Positions 34,226 through 46,621 of a stretch of DNA of 64,000 bases are shown here, piece after piece (the first letter of the stretch is position 1; every line of letters starts with the position of its first letter). The notes below the pieces were generated by a model that did not search any database, was not told the DNA's origin, and worked only from the letters and a program-made list of their open reading frames with translations. This DNA is from Hibiscus mutabilis (taxonomy: Eukaryota; Streptophyta; Magnoliopsida; Malvales; Malvaceae), in contig CM033745.1 in the NCBI GenBank assembly GCA_019671005.1, positions 35,429,526-35,493,525 on the forward strand, read 5' to 3'. Both the position numbers and the translations under genes were made by a program.

Positions 34226-36266
34226 ATGTCTAAAGGATCAAGTAATAGTGGCAAAGGAGTGCTAAACTTACAAAATCATGCGTTACTTGGCAAAAATGAT
34301 TCAAGATCAATTGGAGCAACTATTGGAGCGAATAGATCAGCTTGAATACTCGCAGGCTAGCCAAGATCAGGAGGAGTATCCTAGAGAAGAAGATGATACG
34401 CAAGTACACGATCAGGTGTCTCAATATGGATCAGAGCATCAAACACAAAGAGGGCGAACAAGAGTGGATGACAACCTTAGCAGTATCAAAGTTTCCATTC
34501 CATCGTTCCAAGGGAAAATTGATCCCGAGGCTTATCTCACGTGGGAAAAGAAAGTCGAGCACATCTTTGAGTGTCATAATTTCTCTGAGCTTAAGAAGGT
34601 AAAATTCACCACCATTGAGTTTATCGATTATGCGCTAATTTGGTATGATCAAATGACATCTAACAGGCGAAGGAATGGTGAAAGACCCATTTCTACATGG
34701 CAAAAAGTGAAAAAAATCATGCGCAAGAGGTTTATCCCAACCCATTACCACCGTGAGTTATTCAACAAGCTTCAAACCTTTAAACAAGGGAATCTCAATG
34801 TTGAATACTACTATAAATAGATGGAGGTGGCAATTATTCGTGCAAACATAGATGAAGACCAAGAGGCCACGATGGCAAGATTTTTGGACAGACTCGATCC
34901 TAAAATTGCCAAGGTAGTGGATCTACAACATTATGTCGAGATCGATGATATGGTGCACATGGCAATAAAGATAGAGAAACAAATCAGGAAAAATGGACCA
35001 ACTCATCCTTATATGAACGCTTCACCCAAGTGGAGGTCGTCCACAGATCACAAGAAGAGTTCGCCAGTTTCTTCATTTGAAAAAGACGGGCTACTTCGAA
35101 CCAATCAACCCATTGCAAGCGCTAGCAAGAGTAAAATTGCAAACACTCCTACTCGTTCATGAGACATCTAGTGTTTCAAATGCTTGGTTCGTGGACACAT
35201 TGCTAACCAGTTTCCAAAACAAAACACAATGCTACTCCTAGACAATGGGGAGATTGAATCCGAGCATGAAGAGGAGGAGGAAAGCGAGGATTCGAATGAT
35301 GAAGAAGAAGCCACTGAGTTTGCAGTAGATGGCAAAGTGTATGTGGTGAAGAGAATTTTAAGTGCAAGCGTCATGGAGAACGAACCGAAACACGAGAATA
35401 TCATCCACACCCGCTGTCATGTAAATAGGAAGATATGTTTTATGATAATTGATGGAGGTAGCTGTACTAACGTTGCTAGTTCTATGATGGTTGACAAACT
35501 TGAGTTAGCCACAACAAGGCATCCACACCTTTACAAGTTGCAATGGCTTAATGATGGGGGAGAACTCAGAGTCACCAAGCAGGTTCTCATACCGTTCGAT
35601 ATTGGCAAGTATGTGGACGAGGTACGATGTAATGTGGTACCAATGCATGCATGTCACCTTTTGCTAGAAAGACCATGGCAGTTTGATAAGCGTGTGATCC
35701 ATGATGGATATACCAATCGATATACTTTCACACACGAGGGAAAGAAAATCACTTTGGCATCGCTCTCTCCGCTACAATTGTACAATAATCAGATGCGTAT
35801 GAGAGAAAGTTTAGAAAAAGTCGAAGAATTAGGGAAAATAAAAATGAAAAAGAAAAATCTGAAAAGAAATAAAGAAAATATAGTAGGGAAAATTGAAGAG
35901 AATAGGCAAAGAAAAAGAAAGCAAAGACAAAGAAAAAAAGATGAGTTTTTTTTTGCGAAAAGAAAAGATCTAAGGGTGTGTTTGTTGTCCAAAAAGTCGT
36001 TTCTTGTGCTTTTGTACAAGGAATCATTTTTAAACACTAACGACCTTAACCGAAAATTGTCTTATTCTATTGTTTATTATCTACAGGAATTTGGGGATTT
36101 ATTTCCGCAAGAGATTCCAAAAGGATTGCCTCATATTCGCCAAATTGAGCACCAAATTGATTTTATTTTTGGTGCGACCATCCCCAATCGACCAACGTAC
36201 TGTAGAAACCCCTAGGAAACTAAAGAGATACAGCGAAAAGTGTCTGAATTGATGGAAAGGGGCTAT
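34226..36266 (+). pseudogene. gag-protease-RT start of element C, unit 2
   Basis: A plausible gag start is ATG at 34226 (MSKGSSNSGKG), out of phase with the main frame from 34278 (one indel). Gag: KVSIPSFQGKIDPEAYLTWE, WQKVKKIMRKRFIPTHYHRE. TAG at 34818 sits where unit 1 has a Glu codon (G-to-T). Two stops precede the knuckle CFKCLVRGHIANQF, whose last Cys is Phe as in unit 1, so that loss is older than the duplication. An acidic run follows (EHEEEEESEDSNDEEEA), then protease MIIDGGSCTNVASSMMVDKL, and a lysine-rich linker (KKKNLKRNKENI). RT begins GLPHIRQIEHQIDF and is cut by LTR E after GGCTAT. Confidence 0.88.
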
Positions 36267-39129
36267 TGTAACCCCCTTGACCCATTGTGTACGTAAGACC
36301 GAACCGAGTGAGCTGGGTTTGCCAAAACAAACCCCTAAATATTAAAACTCAAATTATGTCTATTTTTTTATTTCATCTTATCTAGATGAAACATTATAAC
36401 CTATGGTGTGCATACTGGCAGCAAGTGAAATTTCAACTCAATCGGTTGTCGAATCGACATCCAATTGCACGCAATTGCAATTTAGGGACCAAATTACAAT
36501 TCTGGAAAATTACAGGGAATTAATCCATTTTGAAGTTATCAATACTTTGTTAGGTTTCATGCTCACATTCAAAAATCAGCTTAAAATGACTATCCGAATT
36601 CATTTAATTGCATTTATAACAATCATGGACCAATACAGAAGAATCTCAAAACATAAAATAATCCATAACTACCATAACAACTAGCCATACCGATACGGTC
36701 CCAAGGCATATCGGTACGCGGGCTACAATAACCAAAAACCAATTTCTAGTAGCTCAATATCGTACCGATACAGCTCTTCGCGTATCGGTACGCCTTGACA
36801 AAATTTACTAGGTCGTACCGATACGAAGCCCCGCATATCGGTACGCCTGGACCTATTATGTCCACTTTTGCTGGTTTTCATACTTTCATGGATTTAAATA
36901 CATTCCAACATGTCCCAAACCTATACACAAATACTCTCAAGATCAAACATCATCACAAAAACAAGATCATAACATGGCATCACACTTCAATTGCAAATCT
37001 AAAGGCATGTTTCCTAGTTACAAACCATTCAAAGCATGAAATATAATCCAAAGCATTAACCAAACATATAAGGCCATTTACAACTCCAAATCAACATAGA
37101 AAACTTTCTCAAACAAAGATTTTAGCAAAACCCACCCAAAACAACAATGAACCTCATTGCCTTTATTACTATTAGTCTAGTTCGAAAGCATACGTTTATT
37201 AACTGAAGTTCTTGGATTCCTCTCGCTTTCTTGTTGCCTCAAATCCCTTTAATTCTCTGCATTGATGGACAAAAAGAGAGTAAGCACACAAGGCTTAGTA
37301 AGGAGTGCTCAAACAGCACACCATGGTACAATTACAACCCAAATCATCAGTTAGATGTATAATCCACTAACAGGGGTTTTCGGTACTATATAACCCCTTA
37401 ACTGTTAGGGTACTCAGGTGGAGTATTCAGTACCTTACAACCCCTCAACACCCGAGTGACTTTTTATAGTGCACTATCAATCCTATGGCCGGCCAACTAT
37501 ACCCGATAACATTTTAAAACACATCACTTGCCAATATAATTCATTATTAATCATGTACCTCACTATTTTTATATGCATCAATTCAAAACCATTTCCAAAG
37601 CAACAAACCATGCTTTAAAACAAGTACCTCATATACTTACATGGATCATTTACCAAATGCATCCATCATCATTATATGATCAAAAAACAGTATTGAACAT
37701 ACTTTAAAATATGCTTAAACAATAGGTACCATGTCATTCAAAATAAGTGAATAAAATTTATTTCATAAAAGCACGACTGAAGGAGAAATCGCTTTACACT
37801 TACTTCTAAGTTTAAACCAGCGTTTCAAGCTAAGTTTAAACTCCTAATATAACCTTTAAACCATTTCAAAGCTGAAATCCACATTCTCACTCACCGACAA
37901 CGCAAAACTTCATTCACCAATGCGAATTCAAGCGTCCAAAGCCTCCGAAATCTCACCGATAGCTATAGGATTAATCTCCCCTATTTTAACCAAATAAAAA
38001 CAGAGGGTTAATGCATCATCATGCATCCAAAGTCCCAGTAGCACAACTCCCCAACTTTGCCTCATTAAAAACAAACAAACGCCTTCCGAAAACAATCGAA
38101 AACACCTTCCAACTTAACCTAAACGCAACCCAATCATAATCTAGACATTCAATCCATTAATTACCTTCAATTAACTTACATAAACAATCCAAAATAATCC
38201 TTATACCTCCAGCATATATAAAACCACCATAACTCCTCAAAAACTCATAACTAACAACCTAGAAAATTAGAGATTCACATAGTTTCGGGATTCCAATGTT
38301 AAAACCAATCTATTAAAATTATATAACATCAAAATCATGATTGAAATCAATCAAGAACTCAGCAAAATAGATCCAATTCGAAAATCACATAATCTTATCA
38401 ATTAAACCTTGATTATATAAATTTTTCATAATTAAATCATCAAAACTCGGTAGAAAACATATATAAATGATCAATAACTTGGGAATTTCAGTAAAGAATC
38501 ATTCATTAGAGGAGAAGAACAAACCTTACCTCTAATGAGTGAATTTCCCCTCAATTGAATGTTTAATCTTGAAAAACAAAGAAATACAATAAGATTTTGT
38601 AAAACAAGATTGAATAATCCTTTAGAAATCAATGATTTGATAAATCAAGATCATTACCTCAAATATTTGATGAAAAATAATGTGTTGAGCTGAAGGAATT
38701 TTGAGAGAAATAAAGTTATGTCAAAAGTGTTTTTAGGAAATAACCACCTCTTTTAATTAACCCCCTTTAATTTCCTTAATTAAAAGAGCATTAAAATAAT
38801 CTCAATTAAGAGGAAAATTAGATTAAAAACATTAGGTAAAATAGATCCTTATAGATTCAAATTTTGATCCTTTTCCAAAACATTCACTAAAAATAGTTTT
38901 CAATCTTTATATTTTGGTCACTAACCAAAATTTCCATTTTCCAAATTTGGTTTTACCAAAAATATCCATATATTAAATAATGATTTTTAGATATTTCTCC
39001 AATATTTTTCACACATTATAAATATTTAATCCAATTTTAAATCCTGAATCTGACTCGAATCCTTAACTCGGTCCACCGGACCCGTCTAATCAGCCTATAA
39101 ACCTTTAGGCCCAAAACCGGGGTGTTACA
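36267..39129 (-). mobile_element. LTR E: solo LTR (2.86 kb) inserted in RT of element C
   Basis: Starts TGTAACCCCCTTG and ends CCGGGGTGTTACA. Target duplication GCTAT (36262-36266) / GCTAC (39130-39134); unit 1 has GCTAC, so the difference arose later. Removing it restores the host reading order: Gly-Tyr before, then Val-Arg-Asn-Ser after. No coding capacity. By the position of its palindrome cluster and the minus-strand reading (TGTAACACCCCGG at the start), it is probably in minus orientation and related to LTR A. Hairpins at 36688-36716, 36761-36792 and 36814-36845. Confidence 0.85.
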
Positions 39130-41567
39130 GCTACGTTCGCAATAGTCTTAGCCCATGTGTTTTACCCATTATCCTAGTTCCCAAGAAGGATAAAACACGG
39201 CACATGTGTGTCGATTGTTGAGTGGTGAATAAAATCACGGTAAAGTATAGACACCCTATTCCACGATTAGATGACATGTTGGATGAACTTAGCGGGTCCA
39301 GGATTTTCACTAAAAATGATCTTAAGAGTGGTTATCACCAAATACGAATGGTAGAAGGGGAGGAATGGAAAACGACGTTCAAAACTAAACAAGGTTTGTA
39401 CAAGTGGTTAGTTATGCCTTTCGGTTTAACTAATGCACCCAACACCTTTATGTGATCAATGAATCACGTCCTTCGACTGTTTATTGGTAAGTTTTGCGTA
39501 GTTTACTTTGATGATATTCTTATATATAGCAAAACTTTGGACGACCATGTACAACATCTCAGGTCAATTTTGGTTGTTTTGAGAAAGGAAAGACTATATG
39601 CCAACTTAGAGAAATATAATTTTTGTACTGATCAAGTTGTTTTTCTAGGTTTTGTGGTCAGCTCTAAAGGATTGGGAGTGGACCAAGAAAAGATAAGAGC
39701 AATTCGTGAATGGTCAACGCCTACGAGCATAACTCAGGTAAGAAGCTTTCATGGGCTCGCGAATTTCTACCGAAGGTTTGTTCCTAACTTTAGCACTATT
39801 GTAGTGCCATTGACGGAGTAATTAAAAAGAATTCTAATTTTTTTGGGGGAGAGGAACAAGAAAAATCGTTTAATACTCTTAAGGATTGCTTAACGGCAGC
39901 ACCTTTATTGGCCTTGCTAAATTTTGACAAAATTTTTTAGATTGAGTGTGATGCTTCAAGTTTAGGGATTGGAGCAATCTTAACTCAAGACGGACGACCT
40001 GTGGCATACTTCAGTGAAAAGCTCAACAGAGCTACACTCAAATTATCCCACATATGACAAGCATTTGTACACCCTTGTTCGCACGTTAGAAACTTGGCAG
40101 CACTATTTATGGCCAAAAGAGTTCGTAACTCATGTGGACCATGAGGCATTAAAGTACATCAAAGGTCAACATAAGTTGAAAAAATGGCATGCCAAGTGGG
40201 TCGAGTTTATTGAATCATTTTCGCATGTCATCAAGCATAAGAGAGGTAAGGAAAATGTTGTTGTGGATACACTGTCGCGAAGGTACATACTTTTAGCTAC
40301 CTTAGATTCTAAGTTGTTAGCGTTTGCCTTTATTAAAGAATTATATGTTGATGATTATGATTTTGGAGAGATTTACAAATCTTGTGAGAAAGGAGTCTTT
40401 GGCAGGTTCTATAGGCACGATGACCTCCTTTTCCGCAAAGAAAAAATTTTGTATTCCACAAAGTTTTGTTTGCGAAGCCCTTGTGAGAGAAGAACATAGT
40501 GGAGGTCTTATGGGTCATTTCAGAATAGCCAAGACATTTAGTATGCTATATGAATATCTCTATTGGCCGAAGATGCGAAGAGATGTTGAAAGAATTTGCG
40601 AATGGTGTGTCACATGTAAAAGGGCCAAATCCAAGGACTTTGTATTCGCCATGGGTTGTATTTGCCATTACCTGTTCACACAACTCCTTGGATGGACATC
40701 TCCAAGGACTTTGTGCTAGGCCTTCCACGAACCAAAACAAATAAAGATTCTATTTTTGTTGTTGTTGATAGATTTTCTAATATGGAACATTTATTCCATG
40801 TAACAAGACTGTTGATGCTTCTAATATTGACAATCTATTTTTCAGGGACATTGTTCGATTGCATGGAATTCACAGGACTATTGTTTTAGATAGGGATGTA
40901 AAATTTTTTAGTCATTTTTTTAGGAAACTTTGGGGAAAGATTGGAACAAAATTGTTTTTTTCAACAGCATGTCATCCCCAAACCAACAGCCAAACTGAGG
41001 TTGTTAATAGGGTTCTTTCCACCTTATTGAGGGCCATTATTTGAAAAAAATCTAAAGGCATGGGAAGAGTGTCTACCTCATGTCGAGTTCGCATACAAGG
41101 TTTACACACTCTGCAACCAAGCATTCACCTTTTGAAGTCGTGTATAGATTTAATCCATTGACACCATTGAATCTCCTGCCTCTACCATCAGACCAAGTTG
41201 TGCATAAGGATGGTAAGAAAAAGGTAGATTACGTGTGAAGGTTACACCAGCAAGTCTGAGATAATATTGAGAGGAGAACAAAGCAATATGCGGATCAAAG
41301 CAATAAAGGACTCAAGAGAGTAATTTTTGAACCTGGAGACTAGGTATGGTTACATATGCGAAATGAAAAAATTCCAGTACAACAAAAATCAAAGTTGCTT
41401 CCACGCGGAGATGGTTTTTTTCAAGTGTTTGAAAGGATCAACGATAGTGCTGATAAGTTGGATCTCCCTGGTGAGTTTAATGTCAGCGCCACTTTTAATG
41501 TAGCTGAATTGTCTCCTTTTGATGCAGATAGCGATTTGAGGACAACTTGTCTTCAAGAGGGAGGGAA
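39130..41567 (+). pseudogene. RT, RNase H and integrase of element C (broken)
   Basis: RT: ILVPKKDKTRHMCVDC, then a TGA where Arg is expected, VNKITVKYRHPIPRLDDMLD, FKTKQGLYKWLVMPFGLTNA, stop at 39453, active site VVYFDDILIYSKTLDDHVQH, LRKERLYANLEKYNFC. RNase H is damaged between 39820 and 40013, then YDKHLYTLVRTLETWQHYL, FVTHVDHEALKYIKGQHKLK. Integrase: HSGGLMGHFRIAKTFSMLYE, MRRDVERICEWCVTCKRAKS, PWMDISKDFVLGLPRTKTNK, ACHPQTNSQTEVVNRVLSTL. The C-terminus DLPGEFNVSATFNVAELSPF reaches the purine tract. At least three frameshifts lie between 40480 and 41100. Confidence 0.88.
41551..41567 (+). other. Polypurine tract of element C
   Basis: AAGAGGGAGGGAA directly before the 3' LTR start TGATGTG. 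It is translated as part of LQEGGND in the pol frame. Confidence 0.8.
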
Positions 41568-42707
41568 TGATGTGATCACGGTCCAATAAGATGAACCCGA
41601 GAAGCTTTCATTAGGACCAGTGATGTGTACTAGAACTAAGAAGCTGTATGAAGATGTGATTCGTAGTTATAATCAAGTTTTGGGAATGATCACTTCCTCT
41701 AGTGATCAGGATGATCGAATCATGCATAAGCAGCCATGCAATGCTTTGCATGCAAAATTTTAGTTCGTTTTAAATTTCTATACGCATATATTGCATTTTG
41801 TTTGCATACACATTATGTACGCATACATTGCATTATGTTCGCTTACATATTATGTACGCATACATTGCATTCTGTTCGCATACACATTATGTTCACATAT
41901 ATTGCATTCTGTACGCATACATTACATTCTGCCACATCATTTATTTCTTAATTTACTTTTATAATACCACTTGCCTAATGTCAAGATTTTGTCAAATCAA
42001 CTTGGCAGGTTTGGTTCCAATTCCATCTTGGGCGGCAAAGACACACAAGTTGAAGGGATTTTAATTAATCTTTTATCCCTTAATTTAGGAGTTTGATTTT
42101 AATCACATCATGGAAGCAAGGGCACACTTCCTAAGGAATTTATTTAATGTATTCCTTATCCTTTCACTTTTGTAAGCCTATAAATAGAGGTTGATTACTC
42201 AATGTAAAAACAGACTTGAAATATAAAAACTTGTGAGATACATTCTCTTGTTCTTTTAAGAACTTTATCGGTTTCTTTGAGTTTTCATGTGAAATCATTC
42301 TATCTCATTTATTTATATCGTAGGTTCCTAGTTGTTCTATAACTAGTGAGTCTCGATCCATCTTCAATTCCATTTTATTATATCATTGGTTCCTAGTTCT
42401 TTATAACTAGTGGGTCTCGATCCATCCCAAGTTATTTTTCATTATAAAAACCGGGTTGGCACTCTTTATAGTGTTGGTTCATTTCTCGAATTTAACAATT
42501 TTTTTTCAAATATATTTACTTTATCCATTTACCATCAAACCATCCCATCACACCCTTCCTTCAAATCACCACTAATCCCTACACACCTTCCGTATATACC
42601 TAACTTCACCCGTTCATTTTTCCATTATTTCTATTCAAAGAACTTACTTGATTTACAAGTGGGAAAATATATACGATTTTCCTATTCATGTAGCCGGGTT
42701 CGAATCA
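41568..42707 (+). repeat. 3' LTR of element C
   Basis: Starts TGATGTGATCAC, ends CGAATCA, 1140 bp, about 75 bp longer than the 5' LTR because the minisatellite of TACGCATACATTGCATTCTG type (about 41780-41930) has more units. TATA box at 42179-42187. It encodes the end of the pol frame (LSLGPVMCTRTKKLYEDVIR) after a TAA where the other copies have a Gln codon. Confidence 0.92.
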
Positions 42708-42712
42708 GAAAG

Positions 42713-44925
42713 AGTTGTTTGTTTTTTCACAAAAGGGGTTAGATAACGATCATGTCATCATGTTGTTGATGATTTAACAGAGTACTGACAAAAAATCATT
42801 ATGAAAAGTTCAGTAAAAAAATTAAAAACTTTTTATAGTTCAGTGACCAAACGAGACAAAGACTAAAGTTCGGTTATTGATAATCTAATTTACCCTAGTA
42901 ATTAAGTTCAAGAAATTTTATTCTCAAATTGGCACTCCCAAGTTGGTACTTAAAAATTTTTTGCTCCCAAGTTGATACTTGAACTAGGCACCTTCTCCTA
43001 AATTGATACCAAAACTTTTACATTCCATCAAGTAATTCCATCTACGCTGATGCATATTTTTTTAAAAAAATAAAAGATAATAGGTAAATTGAACTTAACG
43101 AGTGGCTCCAGTAGAAAACGTGATGATGTTCATCCTAGGAGACCTGAGTTTTAGCACGTGTGTGCATTGTCAAAAGATTAAGAAAAAGTATGAACAAATA
43201 CTACCATATAATTACACCAGTATATTCAAAAAATATAACGGATAAATTGTTGAAATAATGTTGTTTGGAAATGATATTTGTTGAAGTGGTGTTATCGATA
43301 GATTGTTTGATCATCTTGAGATAAAGCTTTCAAATCAATGGAGTAACAAATGAAGTTGCTAAAGTGACATGCAATCAAGTATGTTTTTATGTCTGAAATT
43401 GGCATGTAGTGCTAGCGACTTCCCCTGAAGTTGGCCTAAAATGCTGTCAACTTCCTCTGATATTGTAGTAATGTCTCTAGATCTTGAAATAAAAACTCAC
43501 TCACCCCAAATCATGAAATAAAAAAAAATCAACATTATTGTTGCAAATGATCAAAAAGGCAACACTATGAAAATAGAGGAAAATAAGTTAACTAAATATT
43601 TTGATTTTGAAACTCGAAAAAATTTGGCGCATTTATATTCGTATATGGTATTTGTGATATGTGATCGATATTATCATCGCATAAATATAGTATTTGTTGT
43701 CTTTAGATGAAAATCTTGAAAATTTTATTACTCATTTCAAATATAGTTAAAAAAATCAGCCAACATGAGTTGGTTCAGTTGTTTGAGTACTCATTAATAA
43801 ATTTATTTGGTTTACTATTCACTAATAACCTTATTTGGCTTATCAAACAATGTTTCTTTTCATATTTTGAAAACAATAATTATGTCCATTCCTTTTTTAC
43901 AATAGAGTGATATTTAAGTTTCCTTTGGAAATGTCGAGATTCGAACCCATACAAGGTGAAAACATACGAGCATCCTTGGCAATTCAGCCAATTAAAGGAT
44001 CAATTTTTTCTATTCTTTTTAATTCTATCAATTTATCTCTCGTGTCCTTCCATAATCAGTAATGTTGACTCTCATCATCAATTTAGCCTTTGAACTCTCT
44101 AAATTGCATCAATCTTGTCCTTTAACCATCATTGATTGAAAGATCAAGGGAAAATCTAGGCAAGCTACTTTGAGGGGACTGTTGAAATTTTTAAAAAATT
44201 TAAGAGCCTATATTAAAAAATTTAAAAAGTTTGAAGGGTTTAATTTAAAATTTTTAAAAGGGGGTTTAACTAATTTTTTTAAATGAGAATTAATGAGAAT
44301 TTTTAAAAGTTTTAAGAAGGAATTTAATTAAAATTTTTTGAAATATAATAATAATTTTTAAAATATTTTAAAGGGGCAAATTAAAATTTTTAAAACTTTT
44401 AAAAGGCTAAATGTCTATTTTTTAAATTTTGAGGTGACCATGGCCCCCACTAGCTCTTATATTGCTTTGCCCCTGTACAGAGTTGTCAAATTCTGCGTAT
44501 GGTCGCTATCTACTTCTACATCAGTTGTTATGGTCGCTATCTATTTCAGAATTAATTATCTATTTTAAAATTATATTTTTTAAATTCCAGTCAACTAAAT
44601 TGTCATGTCATCAAAACTGACTTATCATCATCTTATTGGTGGACATTAATATATTAAATGACACATAGACATATTAACTTAGAAATTCTTAATTATTGAA
44701 CGGCGAAGTGACTGACAAAGGATGGTAATAGTGGATTTATTAGTCAACGAAAGTCAAACGAGTTCGATGGCTAAATTGATGAAATTAAAAATAATGAACA
44801 ACATTGTTGATTTTGGAAATATACAAAGACTAAATTAATGAAATTAAAAAGGTAGAACAAAATTGTTGATTTGAAATAATTACGACAATATAATTACTCT
44901 TTGTTATACCTAGTACCTCCACATC
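42713..44925. other. Intergenic AT-rich region with small repeats
   Basis: No convincing ORF. A tRNA-like head is at 43930-44002 (separate entry). At 44150-44476 there is an AT-rich module of short ATTTTTAAAA blocks that ends CTTTGCCCCTG, similar in plan to the modules at about 46285-46433, 48090-48268 and 49190-49520. Confidence 0.5.
43930..44002 (-). repeat. tRNA-related SINE head (minus strand)
   Basis: On the minus strand the segment reads TTGGCTGAATTGCCAAGG, like an A box region, and 50 bases on GGGTTCGAATCTCGA, which fits the B box. The spacing resembles a tRNA, but the arms are too poor for a functional tRNA gene. Confidence 0.45.
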
Positions 44926-46550
44926 CAAAAATTTGAAAATGGCCTCCAATGCATCTACGTTCAGCAACTCTAGAAGCAACCCCTTGACAGAAGCTCCTCT
45001 GGAGGTGAGCTATGTACTGGAGGTGACAAAATAAATGGCATGCGCGATCTCGAGAACAAACACTGTCAAGAGCTACATCGCCTCACCCACATGACCAGAC
45101 TGCAAAGCCTATTGATTGAGAGTTGGGCCTAAACCTGTCGACTCGTCAAAAGTTATCACAAGGCCTGTCGCCATCACATTACCAATAATATCAAGGGTTA
45201 TAAATGCCCATGCAGTAAAAAACAAGAGAAGTCAGAGAAACCAGTGAAAAACCCTATCTCACCTCCCTCCCTCTTCTTCATCATTCCCTATCCCACCTTA
45301 CTTCAACAACCGTTCTAAACGAGACTCTCTGCCCAAATCTACTAGGGTGAACTGCCTGAGCCACCACCAACCATATTGGCCCTTTTCTCCACCTCTCAGT
45401 TTGATGTCTACAAATTTTAGGCACCAACAATTGGTACGGTGAGCATGGATCTTCTTCCGACCAAGATAATCAACCATTGTAGCTTTCCCACTCCTAGCTT
45501 TTTCTACTGACCCTTCTAGTCTTTTTGATTTATCAATCAGCGACACTGGTGACAAAAAAAGACGATGACGGACGCTGAGGACACTACATCCCCGATGCGA
45601 AGCTTCTCTTTTGGAACTTCACCAAAAGAAAACATGAAAATGGGATACGAATTTCCTGCCACTCACATCCAAAGGTCATGCAGGGGAGGCGATGCGATAA
45701 CAATATCTTGCCAGATCTGCTCGTGAAAATTTGCTATCTAGTGAGTGCTCGGAATGGTCTTAAAGAAACTATGCCCAACCAAAAAAAACCCTGAGCCTAT
45801 CCCACTGCCACGTGAGCCGCAATGGCCATGGTGGGGGCACCTTGCATCATCAATAGTTTGTGTTACACGTATGCAAGGTGTAGCCCCGAGAAGGTTCCAA
45901 CCCCTAAAGCCCCAATGATAGAAGCCTTCAGACCTTCTTGTGAGGATTTCCCTAGAGAAGCAACATTATAAACCATGGAAATCTACCTAGAAATTGAAAG
46001 CTCTACGGGTAGCCAAAGCCTATCATGTATGAGAAGCATCTCCAACTCAAGATTTTATTTACTTTGCAAGAAACTTAAATGTATAGGCAATGTTGATCAC
46101 TATAGGTGGTTCAATACTTAGATACCTCCGGAGTAAATATCACGCTATCTGCATGTACCATTTATCATGATAGGATAACTTCCCTCTACCAAGCTACTTC
46201 TGTGCGCAGGTTTGAAAGAGATATTGAGGTTCTCAAGAAACCAAGTGAACTATTAGGAACTATTATGAAGCTATATTAGAATTGTAGGGGATGCGAAATT
46301 ACAAAATTTTAGTGGGTGCAAAATTATATTGTCAATAAAAAACATCAAAAAACTATCTAAACTATAGGTAAATTTAAAATTTTTAGGAGAGATGTATGTC
46401 CTTCTCAACACCTCTCGGTCCGTCCCTGGAGCTAAATATCCTGACATCATTTATCTTCTGTTGTTGTTGTTGTTAATCTAATTGTGGCCTTTGAATGCTT
46501 TTTTCTCTTATTAGTTATTTAGGCTTTAAAGTTAGGCATAAAGTGAAAAA
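44926..46550. other. Unassigned region of moderate GC
   Basis: Between 44930 and 46010 the composition is less AT-rich and several short frames exist on both strands; the longest (45555-45298, minus, 85 codons) has no recognisable domain. It may be a decayed transposon leader. At 46285-46433 there is an AT-rich module ending GGTCCGTCCCTGG. Confidence 0.3.
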
Positions 46551-46621
46551 TAGCCCCCAACGTTTGACCTTTTGGTCACTTTAGCACCTATTCTTTTTTT
46601 GGTGCAAACAAACTCCCAACG

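Larger units (their letters stand above)
21168..36996 (+). repeat. Tandem duplication, unit 2 (split by element D)
   Basis: Repeats unit 1 from its base 14709. Pieces: end of LTR A (21168-21945), flank (21946-22437 and 32595-32784), 5' half of element C (32785-36266), and LTR E from 36267. Element D (22438-32594) interrupts it. The copies are closely similar but differ by scattered substitutions and small indels. Confidence 0.85.
32785..42707 (+). mobile_element. Element C: CRM-like Ty3/Gypsy retrotransposon, nearly complete copy in unit 2, interrupted by LTR E
   Basis: 5' LTR 32785-33849, primer site 33852, gag-protease 34226-36215, RT start to 36266, LTR E 36267-39129, RT-RNase H-integrase 39130-41567, 3' LTR 41568-42707. 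The flanking pentamers AAAAG (32780-32784) and GAAAG (42708-42712) differ at one base. The pol frame runs through the polypurine tract into the 3' LTR, as in CRM-type chromoviruses. Many stops show it is inactive. Clade is inferred from motifs, not from a tree. Confidence 0.9.

Noticed and set aside
16959..42707. Endogenous pararetrovirus insertion
   Set aside because: Both large elements have LTRs, integrase cores and Ty3/Gypsy domain order; no movement protein or caulimovirus-type coat region is seen.
43930..44002. Functional tRNA gene on the minus strand
   Set aside because: A and B boxes are recognisable but the acceptor and anticodon arms do not pair well.
45298..45555. Minus-strand frame of 85 codons as a possible small gene
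   Set aside because: No recognisable domain, no splice partners, and it lies in a probable transposon remnant.
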